DNA from: JAKFDI01 sp044508835
GTDB taxonomy: Bacteria; Pseudomonadota; Gammaproteobacteria; Burkholderiales; Burkholderiaceae_C
NCBI GenBank assembly: GCA_044508835.1
Contig: JBIQHD010000001.1
Coordinates: forward strand, 62,001 to 126,000
Direction: 5' to 3'
Length of the DNA: 64,000 bases
The translations under genes were made by a program, and so were the position numbers. Below the pieces are notes generated by a model. The model did no database searches. It was given only the letters and a program-made list of their open reading frames with translations, and was not told the DNA's origin. This document shows positions 33,895 to 44,700 of this stretch, piece by piece. The stretch's first letter is position 1; every line of letters begins with the position of its first letter.

Positions 33895-34863
33895 TCATCG
33901 AATCCCCCGCTGCGCGAGGCCGATCAGCCCGCGCGGCATCGTCGCCACGATGGCGATGATGGTGAGCCCGAGCGTGAGCTGCCAGTGCTTGGCGAAGCTG
34001 CCGAAGAGGTCGTGCGACTGGAACAGCTCCTGCAGCAGCGTGAAGGCCAGCGCCCCGAGCATCGCGCCGCGCAGGTGGCCCAGGCCCCCCAGCAGCACCA
34101 TGATGAGCACCGCGCCGCTGTTGTGCCAACTCACGATCTCGGGCGTGACGAAGCCGTCCTTCACCGCGTAGAAGAAGCCCGCGAGGCCAGCCAGCATGGC
34201 CGAGAGGATGAAGGCCGCGAGCTTGTAGCCGAAGGTCGGGAAGCCCGCGGCGCGCATGCGCTGCTCGTTGGCCTTGATGCCGGCGAGCGCCCGGCCCCAG
34301 CGGCTGCGCAGCAGCACGGCCAGCAGCGCGAAGCAGGCGGCGAGCGCGGCCAGCAGCACGTAGTACAGCGTGTGGCCGGCGTCGAGGTCGACGGGCTGCC
34401 AGCCGAGCAGCGACACCACCGGGCGGAAGTAGACGTAGATGCCGTCGCTGCCGCCGCCCACGTCGGTGTCGTGGAACACGAAGTAGGCCATCTGCGCGAA
34501 GGCGAGCGTGATCATGATGAAGTACACGCCCCGGGTGCGCAGCGACAGTGCGCCCACCGCCGCCGCGTACAGGCCGGCAAGCCCCATCGCCGCGCCGAGC
34601 GTGAGCCAGGCCGAGGCCGGCCCATCCTGCGGCGACAGCAGCGCCACCGCGTAGGCGCCGATGCCGAAGAAGGCCGCGTGGCCGAAGCACACCAGCCCCG
34701 TCTGGCCGACCAGCAGCTCCAGGCTGAGCGCGAAGATCGCGAAGATCATGATCTTCATCGCGAGGCCGACGTGGAACTCGCCGCCGACGAGCGGGAAGGC
34801 CGCGAGCAGCGCGAAGGCGAGGGCGACGGGAGCCGCCTTGAAGAGGAAATCCCGATCCATCAT
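33895..34863 (-). CDS. Branched-chain/aromatic-acid ABC transporter permease (LivM type)
   Basis: The 322-residue permease has eight to ten hydrophobic helices and the LivM signatures LSLELLVGQTGLVCFGHAAFFGIGAYA and LAGIKANEQRMRAAGFP, the latter being the cytoplasmic loop that contacts the ATPases. It ends with an RGLIGLAQ stretch as usual. Translation starts after a repeat-derived GAGGGG. Two adjacent ATGs (34863 and 34860) are possible. Confidence 0.9.
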   Translation of the reverse strand: MMDRDFLFKAAPVALAFALLAAFPLVGGEFHVGLAMKIMIFAIFALSLELLVGQTGLVCFGHAAFFGIGAYAVALLSPQDGPASAWLTLGAAMGLAGLYAAAVGALSLRTRGVYFIMITLAFAQMAYFVFHDTDVGGGSDGIYVYFRPVVSLLGWQPVDLDAGHTLYYVLLAALAACFALLAVLLRSRWGRALAGIKANEQRMRAAGFPTFGYKLAAFILSAMLAGLAGFFYAVKDGFVTPEIVSWHNSGAVLIMVLLGGLGHLRGAMLGALAFTLLQELFQSHDLFGSFAKHWQLTLGLTIIAIVATMPRGLIGLAQRGIR

Positions 34864-34868
34864 GACGA

Positions 34869-34947
34869 CCCCTCGGCCGACGTGTACGTCGGCCGATCCC
34901 CCAGGGGGATGCGGGCCGGCTTGGGAGCGGCCCGGCGCTCGGCCCGC
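34869..34947 (-). repeat. Importer-operon repeat, copy C
   Basis: This copy fills most of the gap between the LivH-type stop and the LivM-type start. Its minus-strand end CCGAGGGG supplies the Shine-Dalgarno of the LivM-type gene. The inner palindrome is CCGACGTGTACGTCGG. Confidence 0.8.
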
Positions 34948-34972
34948 GGTTGATGATGTGAGGCAATGGATT

Positions 34973-35854
34973 TCATGCTGCCTTGAACAAGCCCTCGGGC
35001 TTCCACAGCAGCATCGCCGCCATCAGCACGTAGACCGCGACGCCCGCGGCGGCCGGGAACAGCACCTTGCCGAAGGTGTCGACGAAGCCCACCAGCAGCG
35101 CCGCGACGAAGGCGCCCTTGATCGAGCCGATGCCGCCGATCACCACCACCACGAAGCAGATGATGAGCACGCTGCCGCCCATGTTCGGATAGACCGAGGA
35201 CACGGGCGCCGCGATCATGCCGGCCAGCGCCGCGAGCGCCACGCCGGCGGCGAAGACGAGGCGGTACAGCAGCGTGATGTTCACGCCCATGGCCCGCACC
35301 ATCTCGCGGTTGCTGGCGCCGGCGCGGATGCGCATGCCCAGGCGCGTCTTCGTGATGACCGCCCACATGGCCAGCGCCACCGCCACGCACACGCCCGAGA
35401 TGAAGAGGCGATAGACCGGGTAGGTCATCACGTCGCCGAGCGGCACGCTGCCGGTGAGCCATGCGGGCGCGGCCACGCCGTGCACGTCGTCGCCGACGAG
35501 GATGCTGCGCAGTTCCTCGAACACGAGGATGAGGGCGTAGGTCATCAGCACCTGCTGCAGGTGCTCGCGCTCGTAGAGGTAGCTGAAGAACACCCATTCG
35601 AGCAGGTAGCCGAGCAGCACCGACAGCGTGATGCCCAGCGCCAGCGTGGTGAAGAAGCCGCCGCCCAGCCAGCGCTCGGCCACGGGCGCGAGCGCGTAGG
35701 CCATGTACGCGCCGATCATGTAGAAGCTGCCGTGCGCGAGGTTGATCACGCCCATGATCCCGAAGATCAGCGTGAGGCCGGAGGCGACGAGGAACAGCAG
35801 CAGCCCGTACTGCAGCGAGTTCAGGCACTGGATGAGGAAGGTGGGGAAGTCCAC
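34973..35854 (-). CDS. Branched-chain/aromatic-acid ABC transporter permease (LivH type)
   Basis: The 293-residue permease has the LivH features SLQYGLLLFLVASGLTLIFGIMGVINLAHGSFYMIGAY and the ATPase-contacting loop RAGASNREMVRAMGVN. About eight membrane helices are visible. Relatives in box and bzd loci are thought to import benzoate or similar acids, which the position here supports. It is separated from the binding-protein gene by 260 nt of repeats. Confidence 0.9.
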   Translation of the reverse strand: MDFPTFLIQCLNSLQYGLLLFLVASGLTLIFGIMGVINLAHGSFYMIGAYMAYALAPVAERWLGGGFFTTLALGITLSVLLGYLLEWVFFSYLYEREHLQQVLMTYALILVFEELRSILVGDDVHGVAAPAWLTGSVPLGDVMTYPVYRLFISGVCVAVALAMWAVITKTRLGMRIRAGASNREMVRAMGVNITLLYRLVFAAGVALAALAGMIAAPVSSVYPNMGGSVLIICFVVVVIGGIGSIKGAFVAALLVGFVDTFGKVLFPAAAGVAVYVLMAAMLLWKPEGLFKAA

Positions 35855-35946
35855 GCGGGGTCGGGGCTGGGGTGGGGCGGGAAGGTGCGAGGCGGGCGGT
35901 GTCGTGCGGGCGTGATGGTCCCACAGGTCGCCCCTGCCATCCCACC

Positions 35947-36064
35947 CCGTTCGGGCCGAGCTTGTCGAAGCCCTGGCCCTTCGACAAGCTCAGGGCGAAC
36001 GGCCGGGCGGCGGAGCCCGGTGCGGGCCCATGCACGGGCCCTTCGACGAGCTCAGGGCGAACGG
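35947..36064. repeat. Intergenic CTTCGACAAGCTCAG-type repeats, three units
   Basis: Units lie at 35947-35970, 35979-36002 and 36041-36064. The first two are inverted and form a 24-bp near-perfect hairpin with an 8-base loop, and the third repeats the second. They sit inside the importer operon between the binding protein and the LivH-type permease, so they could lower downstream expression. Confidence 0.8.
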
Positions 36065-36114
36065 CGCGGGAGGCACGGGGCGGATCGCGCGCGGTCCGCC
36101 CCGTGCCCCGGCGA

Positions 36115-37275
36115 TCACAGCTTGCAGCCGCGCCCCGGGTCGGCCAGCGCCTTCACGGCCACGCCCATGCTCTTGTTCTCCTTGCCGTCGACCTTGCGCA
36201 GGTAGATGTCCTGTACCGGGTTGTGCGACTTGGAGATGGTGAACGGGCCGCGCGGGCTGTCGATCTTGGCCTTGGTGAGCGCCGCCGAGAACTCGGCCTT
36301 CTTGCTCACGTCGCCCTTCACCGCGGCCAGGCCGATGCCCAGCATCTGCGCCGCGTCGTAGCCCTGCACGGCGTACACGTCGGGCTGCAGCTTGTAGGTC
36401 TTGGCGTAGGCGGTGCGGAAGTCGTTGTCGCGCGGCGTGTTCAGGCCGTCGGCGTAGTGCAGCGTGGTCTCGAGCCCCTGCGCGGCGTCGCCCTGCGCCT
36501 CCAGCGTGCCGTCGGTCAGGAAGCCGGCGCCGTACAGCGGGACGGTGTTCTTCAGGCCCGCGGCGGCGTAGTCCTTGACGAACTTCACCGCGCCGCCGCC
36601 GGCGAAGAAGGTGTACACCGCGTCGGGCTTGGCGGCGGCGATCTGCGTGAGCAGCGCCTGGAACTCCACGTTCGGGAACGGCACGGTGAGCATCTCCGTC
36701 ACCTTGCCGCCGTGCTTCTCGAAGGCTTCCTTGAAGCCGTTGACCGACTCCTCGCCGGCCGCGTACTTCCAGGTGATGGTCATCACCTTCTTGTGCCCCT
36801 TCTTGGCCGCCACCTCGCCCATGGCGTAGGCCGGCTGCCAGTTCGAGAACGAGCTGCGGAAGATGTTCTGCGCGCACATCGGGCCGGTCACCGCGTCGGC
36901 GCCGGCGTTGGGCACGATGAGCAGCGTGTTGCTCGCCTTGGCGGCGCGCGCCATCGCCATGGCCACGCCCGAGTGCACGGTGCCGATGATGACGTCGACC
37001 TTGTCGCGCTGGATGAGCTTGTTGACGTTGTCGGTGGCCTTGGACGGGTCGGACTCGTCGTCCACCTTCACGAACTCGATCTCGCGCCCGCCGAGCTTGC
37101 CGCCCTTCTCGTCGACGTAGAGCTTGAAGCCGTTCTCGATGGCGTTGCCCAGCGCCGCGTAGGTGCCGGTGTAGGGCAGCATGAAGCCGACCTTGAGCTT
37201 GGCGCCCTGCGCCTGCGCCGCAGCGCAGGTGAGCAGCGCGGCCGTGGCCAGCAGGGTGCGGGTGGCGGTGTTCAT
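36115..37275 (-). CDS. ABC transporter substrate-binding protein (LivK/aromatic-acid type)
   Basis: The 386-residue protein has a signal peptide (LLATAALLTCAAAQAQ) and a type I periplasmic-binding fold with VGFMLPYTGTYAALGNAIENGF. It binds the substrate in the periplasm and delivers it to the LivH/LivM-type permeases. Of the family members I know, those next to benzoate-CoA ligase genes are the usual companions of box loci. The start at 37275 overlaps the upstream hydrolase stop (ATGA), so translation is coupled. Confidence 0.9.
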   Translation of the reverse strand: MNTATRTLLATAALLTCAAAQAQGAKLKVGFMLPYTGTYAALGNAIENGFKLYVDEKGGKLGGREIEFVKVDDESDPSKATDNVNKLIQRDKVDVIIGTVHSGVAMAMARAAKASNTLLIVPNAGADAVTGPMCAQNIFRSSFSNWQPAYAMGEVAAKKGHKKVMTITWKYAAGEESVNGFKEAFEKHGGKVTEMLTVPFPNVEFQALLTQIAAAKPDAVYTFFAGGGAVKFVKDYAAAGLKNTVPLYGAGFLTDGTLEAQGDAAQGLETTLHYADGLNTPRDNDFRTAYAKTYKLQPDVYAVQGYDAAQMLGIGLAAVKGDVSKKAEFSAALTKAKIDSPRGPFTISKSHNPVQDIYLRKVDGKENKSMGVAVKALADPGRGCKL

Positions 37276-38086
37276 GTCGTCGTCTCCTGGGGTTGGGATG
37301 TGATGCGGTCGATGAATTCTCTCGTGGCGGCGATCACGCGCTCGGGCTGGTCGCGGTGCGCCGAATGGCCGCAGTCGGCCATTGTCAGCAGCCGCGTGCC
37401 CGGCACGACTCGGGCGATTCCCTCGATCTGCGCCAGCGTGCCGTAGGGATCGTCCAGGCCCTGGATCGCGAGCACGGGGCAGCGGATGCGCGGCAGCAGC
37501 GCCTCGATGTTCCAGTGCACGAAGGCGGGCGCGAGCCAGATGTCGTTCCAGCCCCAGAAGGCCGAGTCGACGTCGGCATGGTGCTTGGCCAGGCGCGGGC
37601 GCAGGTCGGTGCCGCCGAGGTAGGCCTCGCGCGCCTCGCGGATGTTCGCCAGGCCGAACGCCTCGACCAGGATGTGCGGCGCCAGCACCACCGCGCCGGC
37701 CATGCGCGCGCCGAAGTGCGCCGCGTGGATGAGCGCGATGGAGCCGCCGTCGCTGTGGCCGAAGAGCACATAGGGCGCGGGCACCGCGAGCACTTCGAGC
37801 AGCGCGGGCAGCAGCTCGATCGCCTGCACGTGCATGTAGTCCGTGCCCCAGTGCTCGCCCGGCGCGCGCGGCGTGGAGCGGCCATAGCCGGGGCGCGAAT
37901 ACACGAGGCCGCGCCGGCCGAGCGATTCGCACAGCTGCGCGGGAAAGTCCTTCCACGCCGACACCGAGCCCAGGCCCTCGTGCAGGAACACGACCACCGG
38001 GCCCGCCGCGCCGGCCGGGCCGACCCAGGCGAACTCGATGTCGAAGCGGCGGCCCGCCGCCGCCACGTTCACGCGCTGCGCGTCCA

Positions 38087-38087
<1 letters not shown>
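37272..38087 (-). CDS. Alpha/beta hydrolase of the box cluster
   Basis: The 271-residue alpha/beta hydrolase has the oxyanion motif FLHEGLGSVSAWKDFP, a nucleophile elbow GHSDGGSIAL with Ser, an Asp near LAIQGLDDPYGT and the catalytic His in ADCGHSAHRDQP. Such hydrolases are common in box gene clusters beside benzoate-CoA ligase. A thioesterase or ester-hydrolase role, for instance releasing CoA or feeding benzoate esters in, is possible but not proven. It overlaps bclA (TGATG) and the binding-protein gene (ATGA). Confidence 0.85.
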
Positions 38088-39664
<1,577 letters not shown>

Positions 39665-39752
39665 GCTGGATCTCCGTGGCTCCCTCGGGTCGTCTTTTCA
39701 CCGGGTTGTGACCTGGCGCAAGGCAACTTGTGGAAATTTAATGCATGAACGA

Positions 39753-39781
39753 AACTTAGCTGCTAGGCTACGCGGCGTCAA
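39753..39781 (-). promoter_or_regulatory. Promoter of the bclA-importer operon
   Basis: On the minus strand TTGACG (39781-39776) and TAAGTT (39758-39753) lie 17 bp apart. The -35 hexamer and spacing match the boxCBA promoter. The candidate BoxR palindrome directly abuts the -35 box. The leader to bclA is about 80 nt. Confidence 0.65.
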
Positions 39782-39793
39782 GCAATATATTGC
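39782..39793. promoter_or_regulatory. Candidate BoxR operator between bclA and boxR
   Basis: GCAATATATTGC is a perfect 12-bp palindrome between the bclA promoter and the boxR start (39815). A related GCATTATTTTGC is at the boxC promoter. TATATT within it may also serve as boxR -10, so one site could control both directions. A further TGCA-containing palindrome ATGCAT lies at 39742-39747. BzdR/BoxR proteins are known to bind TGCA-containing repeats. Confidence 0.55.
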
Positions 39794-39814
39794 ATATCGG
39801 GGTTAGCACTGAGC

Positions 39815-40732
39815 ATGGACGACCTGGACCTCCCGCTCGCCGAGCGCACCCCGGCCGAGCCGCGCGCCGCCGAGCGCGACCCGTTCCTCGCCGCCCTGGG
39901 CGAGCGGGTGCGCTCGCTGCGCGCGCGCCGCGGCATGACGCGCCGGGCGCTGTCGATCGCCTCCGAGGTCTCGGAGCGCCACCTCGCCAACCTGGAGCTG
40001 GGCGTGGGCAACGCCTCCATCCTGGTGCTGCGCCAGGTGGCGCGCGCGCTCGGCTGCGAGCTGGCCGAGCTGCTGGGCGACGAGACCGCCGCCTCGCCCG
40101 AATGGCTGCTCATCCGCGACCTGCTGCGCGGGCGCGGCGACGACGACCTGCGCCGCGGCCGCCTCGCGCTGACCGAGCTCTACGGCCAGGCCGGCCCGCC
40201 CGACGCGCGGCTGGCGCGCATCGCCCTCATCGGCCTGCGCGGGGCCGGCAAGTCCACCCTCGGCCAGATGTTGGCCGACGAGCTCGACGTGCCCTTCGTC
40301 GAGCTCAACCGCGAGATCGAGCGCGTGGCCGGCTGCGGCCTGGCCGAGATCCACAACCTGCTCGGCCCCGCCGCCTACCGCCGCTACGAGCGCCGGGCGC
40401 TGGAGGAGACCATCCAGCTCTACCCCGACGCGGTGATCGCCACGCCCGGCGGCGTGGTCTCCGACCCGGCCAACTTCAACCTGCTGCTGGCGCACTGCTA
40501 CACGGTGTGGCTCAAGGCCAGCCCGGAGGAGCACATGCAGCGCGTCGTCGCCCAGGGCGACCTGCGCCCGATGGCCGGCAACCAGGAGGCGATGGACGAC
40601 CTCAAGCGCATCCTCGCCGGGCGCGCCGCCTTCTACGGCAAGGCGGACATGAGCTTCGACACCAGCGGCAAGAGCGAGGAAGCGGCCTACCAGGAACTGC
40701 GGCAGGCCCTGCGCGGCGCCCTGCGGCGCTGA
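39815..40732 (+). CDS. boxR: BoxR/BzdR-type regulator (HTH plus shikimate-kinase-like domain)
   Basis: The 305-residue protein joins an XRE-type HTH (about residues 25-88: RVRSLRARRGMTRRALSIAS, ERHLANLELG) to a shikimate kinase-like domain with Walker A GLRGAGKST at 140-148. In Azoarcus BoxR and BzdR this second domain binds benzoyl-CoA and relieves repression. It is divergent from bclA, and palindromes at both catabolic promoters are its likely targets. The convergent epoxide-hydrolase-like gene ends 54 nt away. Confidence 0.93.
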   Translation: MDDLDLPLAERTPAEPRAAERDPFLAALGERVRSLRARRGMTRRALSIASEVSERHLANLELGVGNASILVLRQVARALGCELAELLGDETAASPEWLLIRDLLRGRGDDDLRRGRLALTELYGQAGPPDARLARIALIGLRGAGKSTLGQMLADELDVPFVELNREIERVAGCGLAEIHNLLGPAAYRRYERRALEETIQLYPDAVIATPGGVVSDPANFNLLLAHCYTVWLKASPEEHMQRVVAQGDLRPMAGNQEAMDDLKRILAGRAAFYGKADMSFDTSGKSEEAAYQELRQALRGALRR

Positions 40733-40786
40733 CGGCGGGCCGGCCCCGCCGCGGCCGGTGCGCGCGGCCCGGCATGCAGCATGTTG

Positions 40787-41596
40787 CTAGCGTTCGCCCG
40801 GCGTTCCTTCGCCGAGCCAGCCGAGCACCGCGGCGTTGAAGGCCGCCGCCTGCTGCCGCATCAGCCAGTGCCCGGCCTCCAGCGGCACGACGCGGCTGCC
40901 GGCGCGCCCGGCCAGCGCCTCGGCCCACTGCGGCGAATGGAACATGAAGGGCTTGCGCCGGCCGTAGACGTACAGCATCGGGCAGGGCGGGTCGAAGCGG
41001 GTGCGCTGCCGGTACGAGCCGTGGCTGCCGGTCCAGGCGATGTCGTACGGGTAGTTCATGCACGCGCCGACGAGGGCCGCCTCGGCCGGCGCGCGGGCCA
41101 GCCGGGCCATGCGGCGCGTCATGGCGTCGCCCCAGCGCCCGCCGAGGCGCCACGCCAGCACCAGCCACCACTGGTAGGCCAGCACCATGGCGCGCGCCTT
41201 CCAGCCGAGCGAACGCACGTGGGCGGCCGACCCGGCGTCGCCCACGTCCACGCCGACGATGCGCCGCACGCGCGACGGGTGGCGCATCGCGTACTCGTAG
41301 CCGAAGGCGCAGCCCCAGTCGTGCAGCAGCAGGATCACCGGCCGGCCGGGCGAGGCCGCGTCCACCACCGCCGCGATGAACGCCACCACCTCGTCCAGCG
41401 ACGAGGCGCGCCGCGGCCTGGCCACGTCGAAGCCCGGCAGCGTGAAGCGCACGCAGCGGTGGTGCGCCGCGAAGGCCTCGACCTGCGTGTCCCACAGCCG
41501 GTAGGTGTCGGGCCAGCCGTGCACCATGACGAGGGTGTCGGCGCCGTCGCCTTCCACGTGCACGTCGATGCCGTCGATCACGAAGGAGGGTGCCAT
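40787..41596 (-). CDS. Alpha/beta hydrolase, epoxide hydrolase-like
   Basis: The 269-residue alpha/beta hydrolase has the epoxide-hydrolase oxyanion motif HGWPDTYRLWD and an Asp nucleophile in LLLHDWGCAFGYEYA, with the catalytic His in GHWLMRQQ. The Asp nucleophile sets it apart from Ser hydrolases and suggests epoxide or haloalkane substrates. It lies at the edge of the box cluster, but belonging to that pathway is only conjecture. The predicted cap region spans roughly residues 135-200. Confidence 0.83.
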   Translation of the reverse strand: MAPSFVIDGIDVHVEGDGADTLVMVHGWPDTYRLWDTQVEAFAAHHRCVRFTLPGFDVARPRRASSLDEVVAFIAAVVDAASPGRPVILLLHDWGCAFGYEYAMRHPSRVRRIVGVDVGDAGSAAHVRSLGWKARAMVLAYQWWLVLAWRLGGRWGDAMTRRMARLARAPAEAALVGACMNYPYDIAWTGSHGSYRQRTRFDPPCPMLYVYGRRKPFMFHSPQWAEALAGRAGSRVVPLEAGHWLMRQQAAAFNAAVLGWLGEGTPGER

Positions 41597-41646
41597 GGCG
41601 GTGCTCGCAGGGGCGGGTTGCGCAGGCGCCGGGCGGGCCCTCGCGC

Positions 41647-41721
41647 TGGTCCCGCCGGCAGGAATCGAACCTGCATTTGCCGCTTAGGAGGCGGCCGTTC
41701 TATCCATTGAACTACGGCGAG
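41647..41721 (-). tRNA. tRNA-Arg (anticodon CCU)
   Basis: The minus-strand 75-mer folds fully. The acceptor stem CTCGCCG/CGGCGGG has one wobble pair, the D arm is GTTC...GAAC, the anticodon stem GCCGC/GCGGC encloses CTCCTAA, and the T arm is GCAGG-TTCGATT-CCTGC. Discriminator A and an encoded CCA end it. The CCU anticodon reads AGG arginine codons, which are rare in this GC-rich genome. It lies in a 159-bp gap between the epoxide-hydrolase-like gene and tamB. Confidence 0.96.
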
Positions 41722-41755
41722 CGGGGGCCGGGATTCTCGCATGCGCCCCCGGGCG

Positions 41756-44700
41756 TCACTGCCAGCGCCAGGTCCAGATCACGTCCAGCGAGTTGTCCAG
41801 CCCCGACTGCGCGCGCAGGGTGAAGCGCTGGGCGATGCGGTAGATGAGCTGCCAGGTGCCGGTGGTGGCGTTGAGGCTGCGCTCGTAGCCCACGTACCAG
41901 CGGCGCGAGAGCTGCTTGCCCAGGCGCACCACGGTGTCCTGCACGTCGCCGTCGTCGCTCTGGCCGACGGAGAGCTCGTCCAGGCCGATGGCGCGGGTGA
42001 GCTGGTCGCCGGTGCCCTCGCCCTCGCCGGCCAGCAGCGCCAGCGCGGCGCGCTGCAGCAGCGCGGTGTCGGCGCCGCCCAGGCCGCTGCTGGCGCGCCC
42101 GAGCACGAGCCAGCTCAGCTTGTCCATCTCGGACATCTCGGGGTCGGAGAAGAGCCGCACGCGCGGATCGAGCGCCGTGCCGGTGACGGCCACGCCGACG
42201 CGGATGTCGCTGTTGCGGCGCGTGGCCTCGATGTCCAGCCGCGGGTTCTCCACCGGGCCGTTGAAGAGCAGGTTGCCGCGGTCGATGGCGAGCTTCTGGC
42301 CGTAGGCGTCGTAGGTGCCCTCGACGGTGCGCACGGTGCCCGCGAGCGCGAGCTGCCCGCCGGGCGCGGTGATGTGCAGCTCGCCGGCGAGCCGCGTGTC
42401 GAGGCCGCGGCCCTTCAGGCGCAGGTGGTCGCCGAGGTCCACGCGCAGGTCGACGGCGACGTCGCGCTTGGTGGCGGCCTTGGGCCTGTCGGCCGGCTCC
42501 TCCCCGCGGGCGCTGCCGGCGCGCACCACGACCACGTCGTCCGACAGCGCCGGGGCGTCGCTTCGGGTGAAGTCGACCAGGCCTTCGTCGACGCGGAAGC
42601 GGCCGTCGAGCGCGAGGCGTTCGGCGTCGAGCTGCAGCTGCGCCTGGCCGCTCACCACCACGCGGCGGTCGACGCGGCCGAGCAGCCGGAAGCGCTCGGC
42701 CGCGAGGGCGAGCCGCGCCTGCGGCGCGTCGCCCAGCGTGGCCGTGCCGTCGAGCGAGACCGTGCCGTCGCCGGCACGCGCGGCGAAGCGCTCGATCCGC
42801 GCGGTGGCGCCCTGCAGCGCGATGGCGAGCTCGCCGTCGCGCACGTCCACGCCTTCGAGGAAATTGCGCACGCCCAGGCCGTGGCCGCGCACCTCGCCGG
42901 TGTATTCGGGGGCGCCGAAACGGCCGCCGATGCTGGCGCTCGCGCGCAGCGCGCCGGCCAGGCGCCAGCCCGGCGGTACCCAGTTGCCCCAGGTGCCGAG
43001 GTCGGCGACCTGGACTTCGAGCACGCCTTCGATCGGCGTGTCGGCCCCGGGCCAGGCCGCCTCGGGCGAGGTGCGCGCCACCACGGCGCCGGCAGCCACG
43101 CCGAGCGTGCTGCCGGCCAGCGCCTGGGTGAAGGTCCACACGCCGTCGCTGGCGGTGAGGGCCAGGCGCAGGTCGGTCAGGCCGAGCGCGCGGGTGCCGG
43201 TTTCCTCGGTCACCTGCAGGTCGCCGCCGCGCCGTTCGAGCACCACGTCGGCGTGGAAGCCGGGGGTGCTGCGGACGTCGAGGGTGCCGCCGACGGCGAG
43301 GTCGCCGCCCCAGCCGAAATTCGGCTGCAGCCGCGCGAGGATGGGCGCCACCGGCAGCGGCTCCAGCTCGGCATGCGCGTCGATCCGCGCCGGCTGCCCG
43401 GCGGTGGCCGCCTGCCAGTGGAGGCGGCTCCAGCGCAGCGCGGCGCCGAGCACTTCGGCCCGGCCGGGCTGCACCGTGGCCTGCGGTGCGCTGCCGCCGA
43501 TCCATTCGAGCGCGACGTCGCGGGCGCCGACCCAGGGCACGGCGCCCGCGGCGCTGCTGCGCAGGTCGAGTTGCCGCAGCGTGCCGCGCCAGCCGGCGAT
43601 GCGCCAGGGGCCGGCCGCCGGCGCGGGCGGCTCGATCACGCCGCCCTCCAGCGTCAGCTGCGCCACCGTGCGAGCCGGTGCGCCGGGTGCGGGGGCGGCC
43701 GCGGCGCCGGGCGGGGGCTGCACCAGCTCGGTCCACGCCGGCGGCAGCGCCCGCGCCTCGGCACGGAGTTCGGCCGTGTGCCCGGCGAGGCTGCCGCCCA
43801 CGGTGAGCCGCACGGACTCCACCGCCTGCGACGGCTGCGCCGGCTGCCCCGGCGAGGCGGCCGCCCCGCCGATGACGAGCCGAGACAGCGTCGCCCGCAC
43901 GTCGAGCGGCGCCCGCGGCGAAGCGGCCACCTGCCATTGCGCCTGCGCCTGCGCGACGGAAATGCCGCCGGCCACCAGCCCCTCGCCGTCGAGCCGGCCC
44001 GTCGTCGCGAGGGCCGGCCAGCGGCCGTCGACCCGCGCCTGCGCGGTGAGCGAGCCGGCCAGCGCCGCCCCGCCCGGCAGCAGGCGGTAGACCGGTTCGA
44101 GCCGCGCCAGCGCCGGTGCGGCGACGGACAGCGTCCAGCGGTCGCCCGCGCCGTCGGCGGCGGCGACGAGCCGGCCTTCGGCCTCGACGCGGTTGCCCGC
44201 CAGGTCGAGCGTCAGCGCCGCATCGGCCGTGCGGGCGCCGCCGCCGTTGAACGACACCTCGCCCGACAGCGGCACGCCGGCGAGCCGGCTGTCCGCCAGC
44301 GTGAGCGAGGCGCTGCCGCGCAATGCCGCCAGCCGGCTCGGCAGCGGCACGCCCGGCGCCGGCGCGGGCAAGACGAGATCGAAGGTGCTCCGGGCGTTGA
44401 GCCGGTGCGGCCCCTGGCGCCAGGGCGAATCGTCGCGGCCCGGCCACCATGCCGCCGGGTCGAAATCGGCCAGCGCGGCCTTGCCGGCCACGCGCCAGGG
44501 CGTGGTGGCCGCGTCGCGCACGGCGCTGCCTGCCAGCGTGGCGCGCGACGCGCCCGCGGCGAGCGTGGCGCTGCGCAGCTCGATGCGGTGCAGGCTGCCG
44601 CTGCCGGCCAGCGCGGCGCGCACGCCGCGCCCGGCGAGCAGCCGGCCGCGCGCGTCGGCCAGGCCGCCGGACAGCGATGCCTCGAGCTCGACCCGCGCCT

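Noticed and set aside
32951..34947. The importer-operon repeats as a CRISPR-like array
   Set aside because: The three units lie about 0.8 to 1 kb apart with whole genes between them, so there are no short regular spacers.
40733..40786. A terminator between boxR and the epoxide-hydrolase-like gene
   Set aside because: The sequence is GC-rich and can fold, but neither strand has a T-run after a stem.
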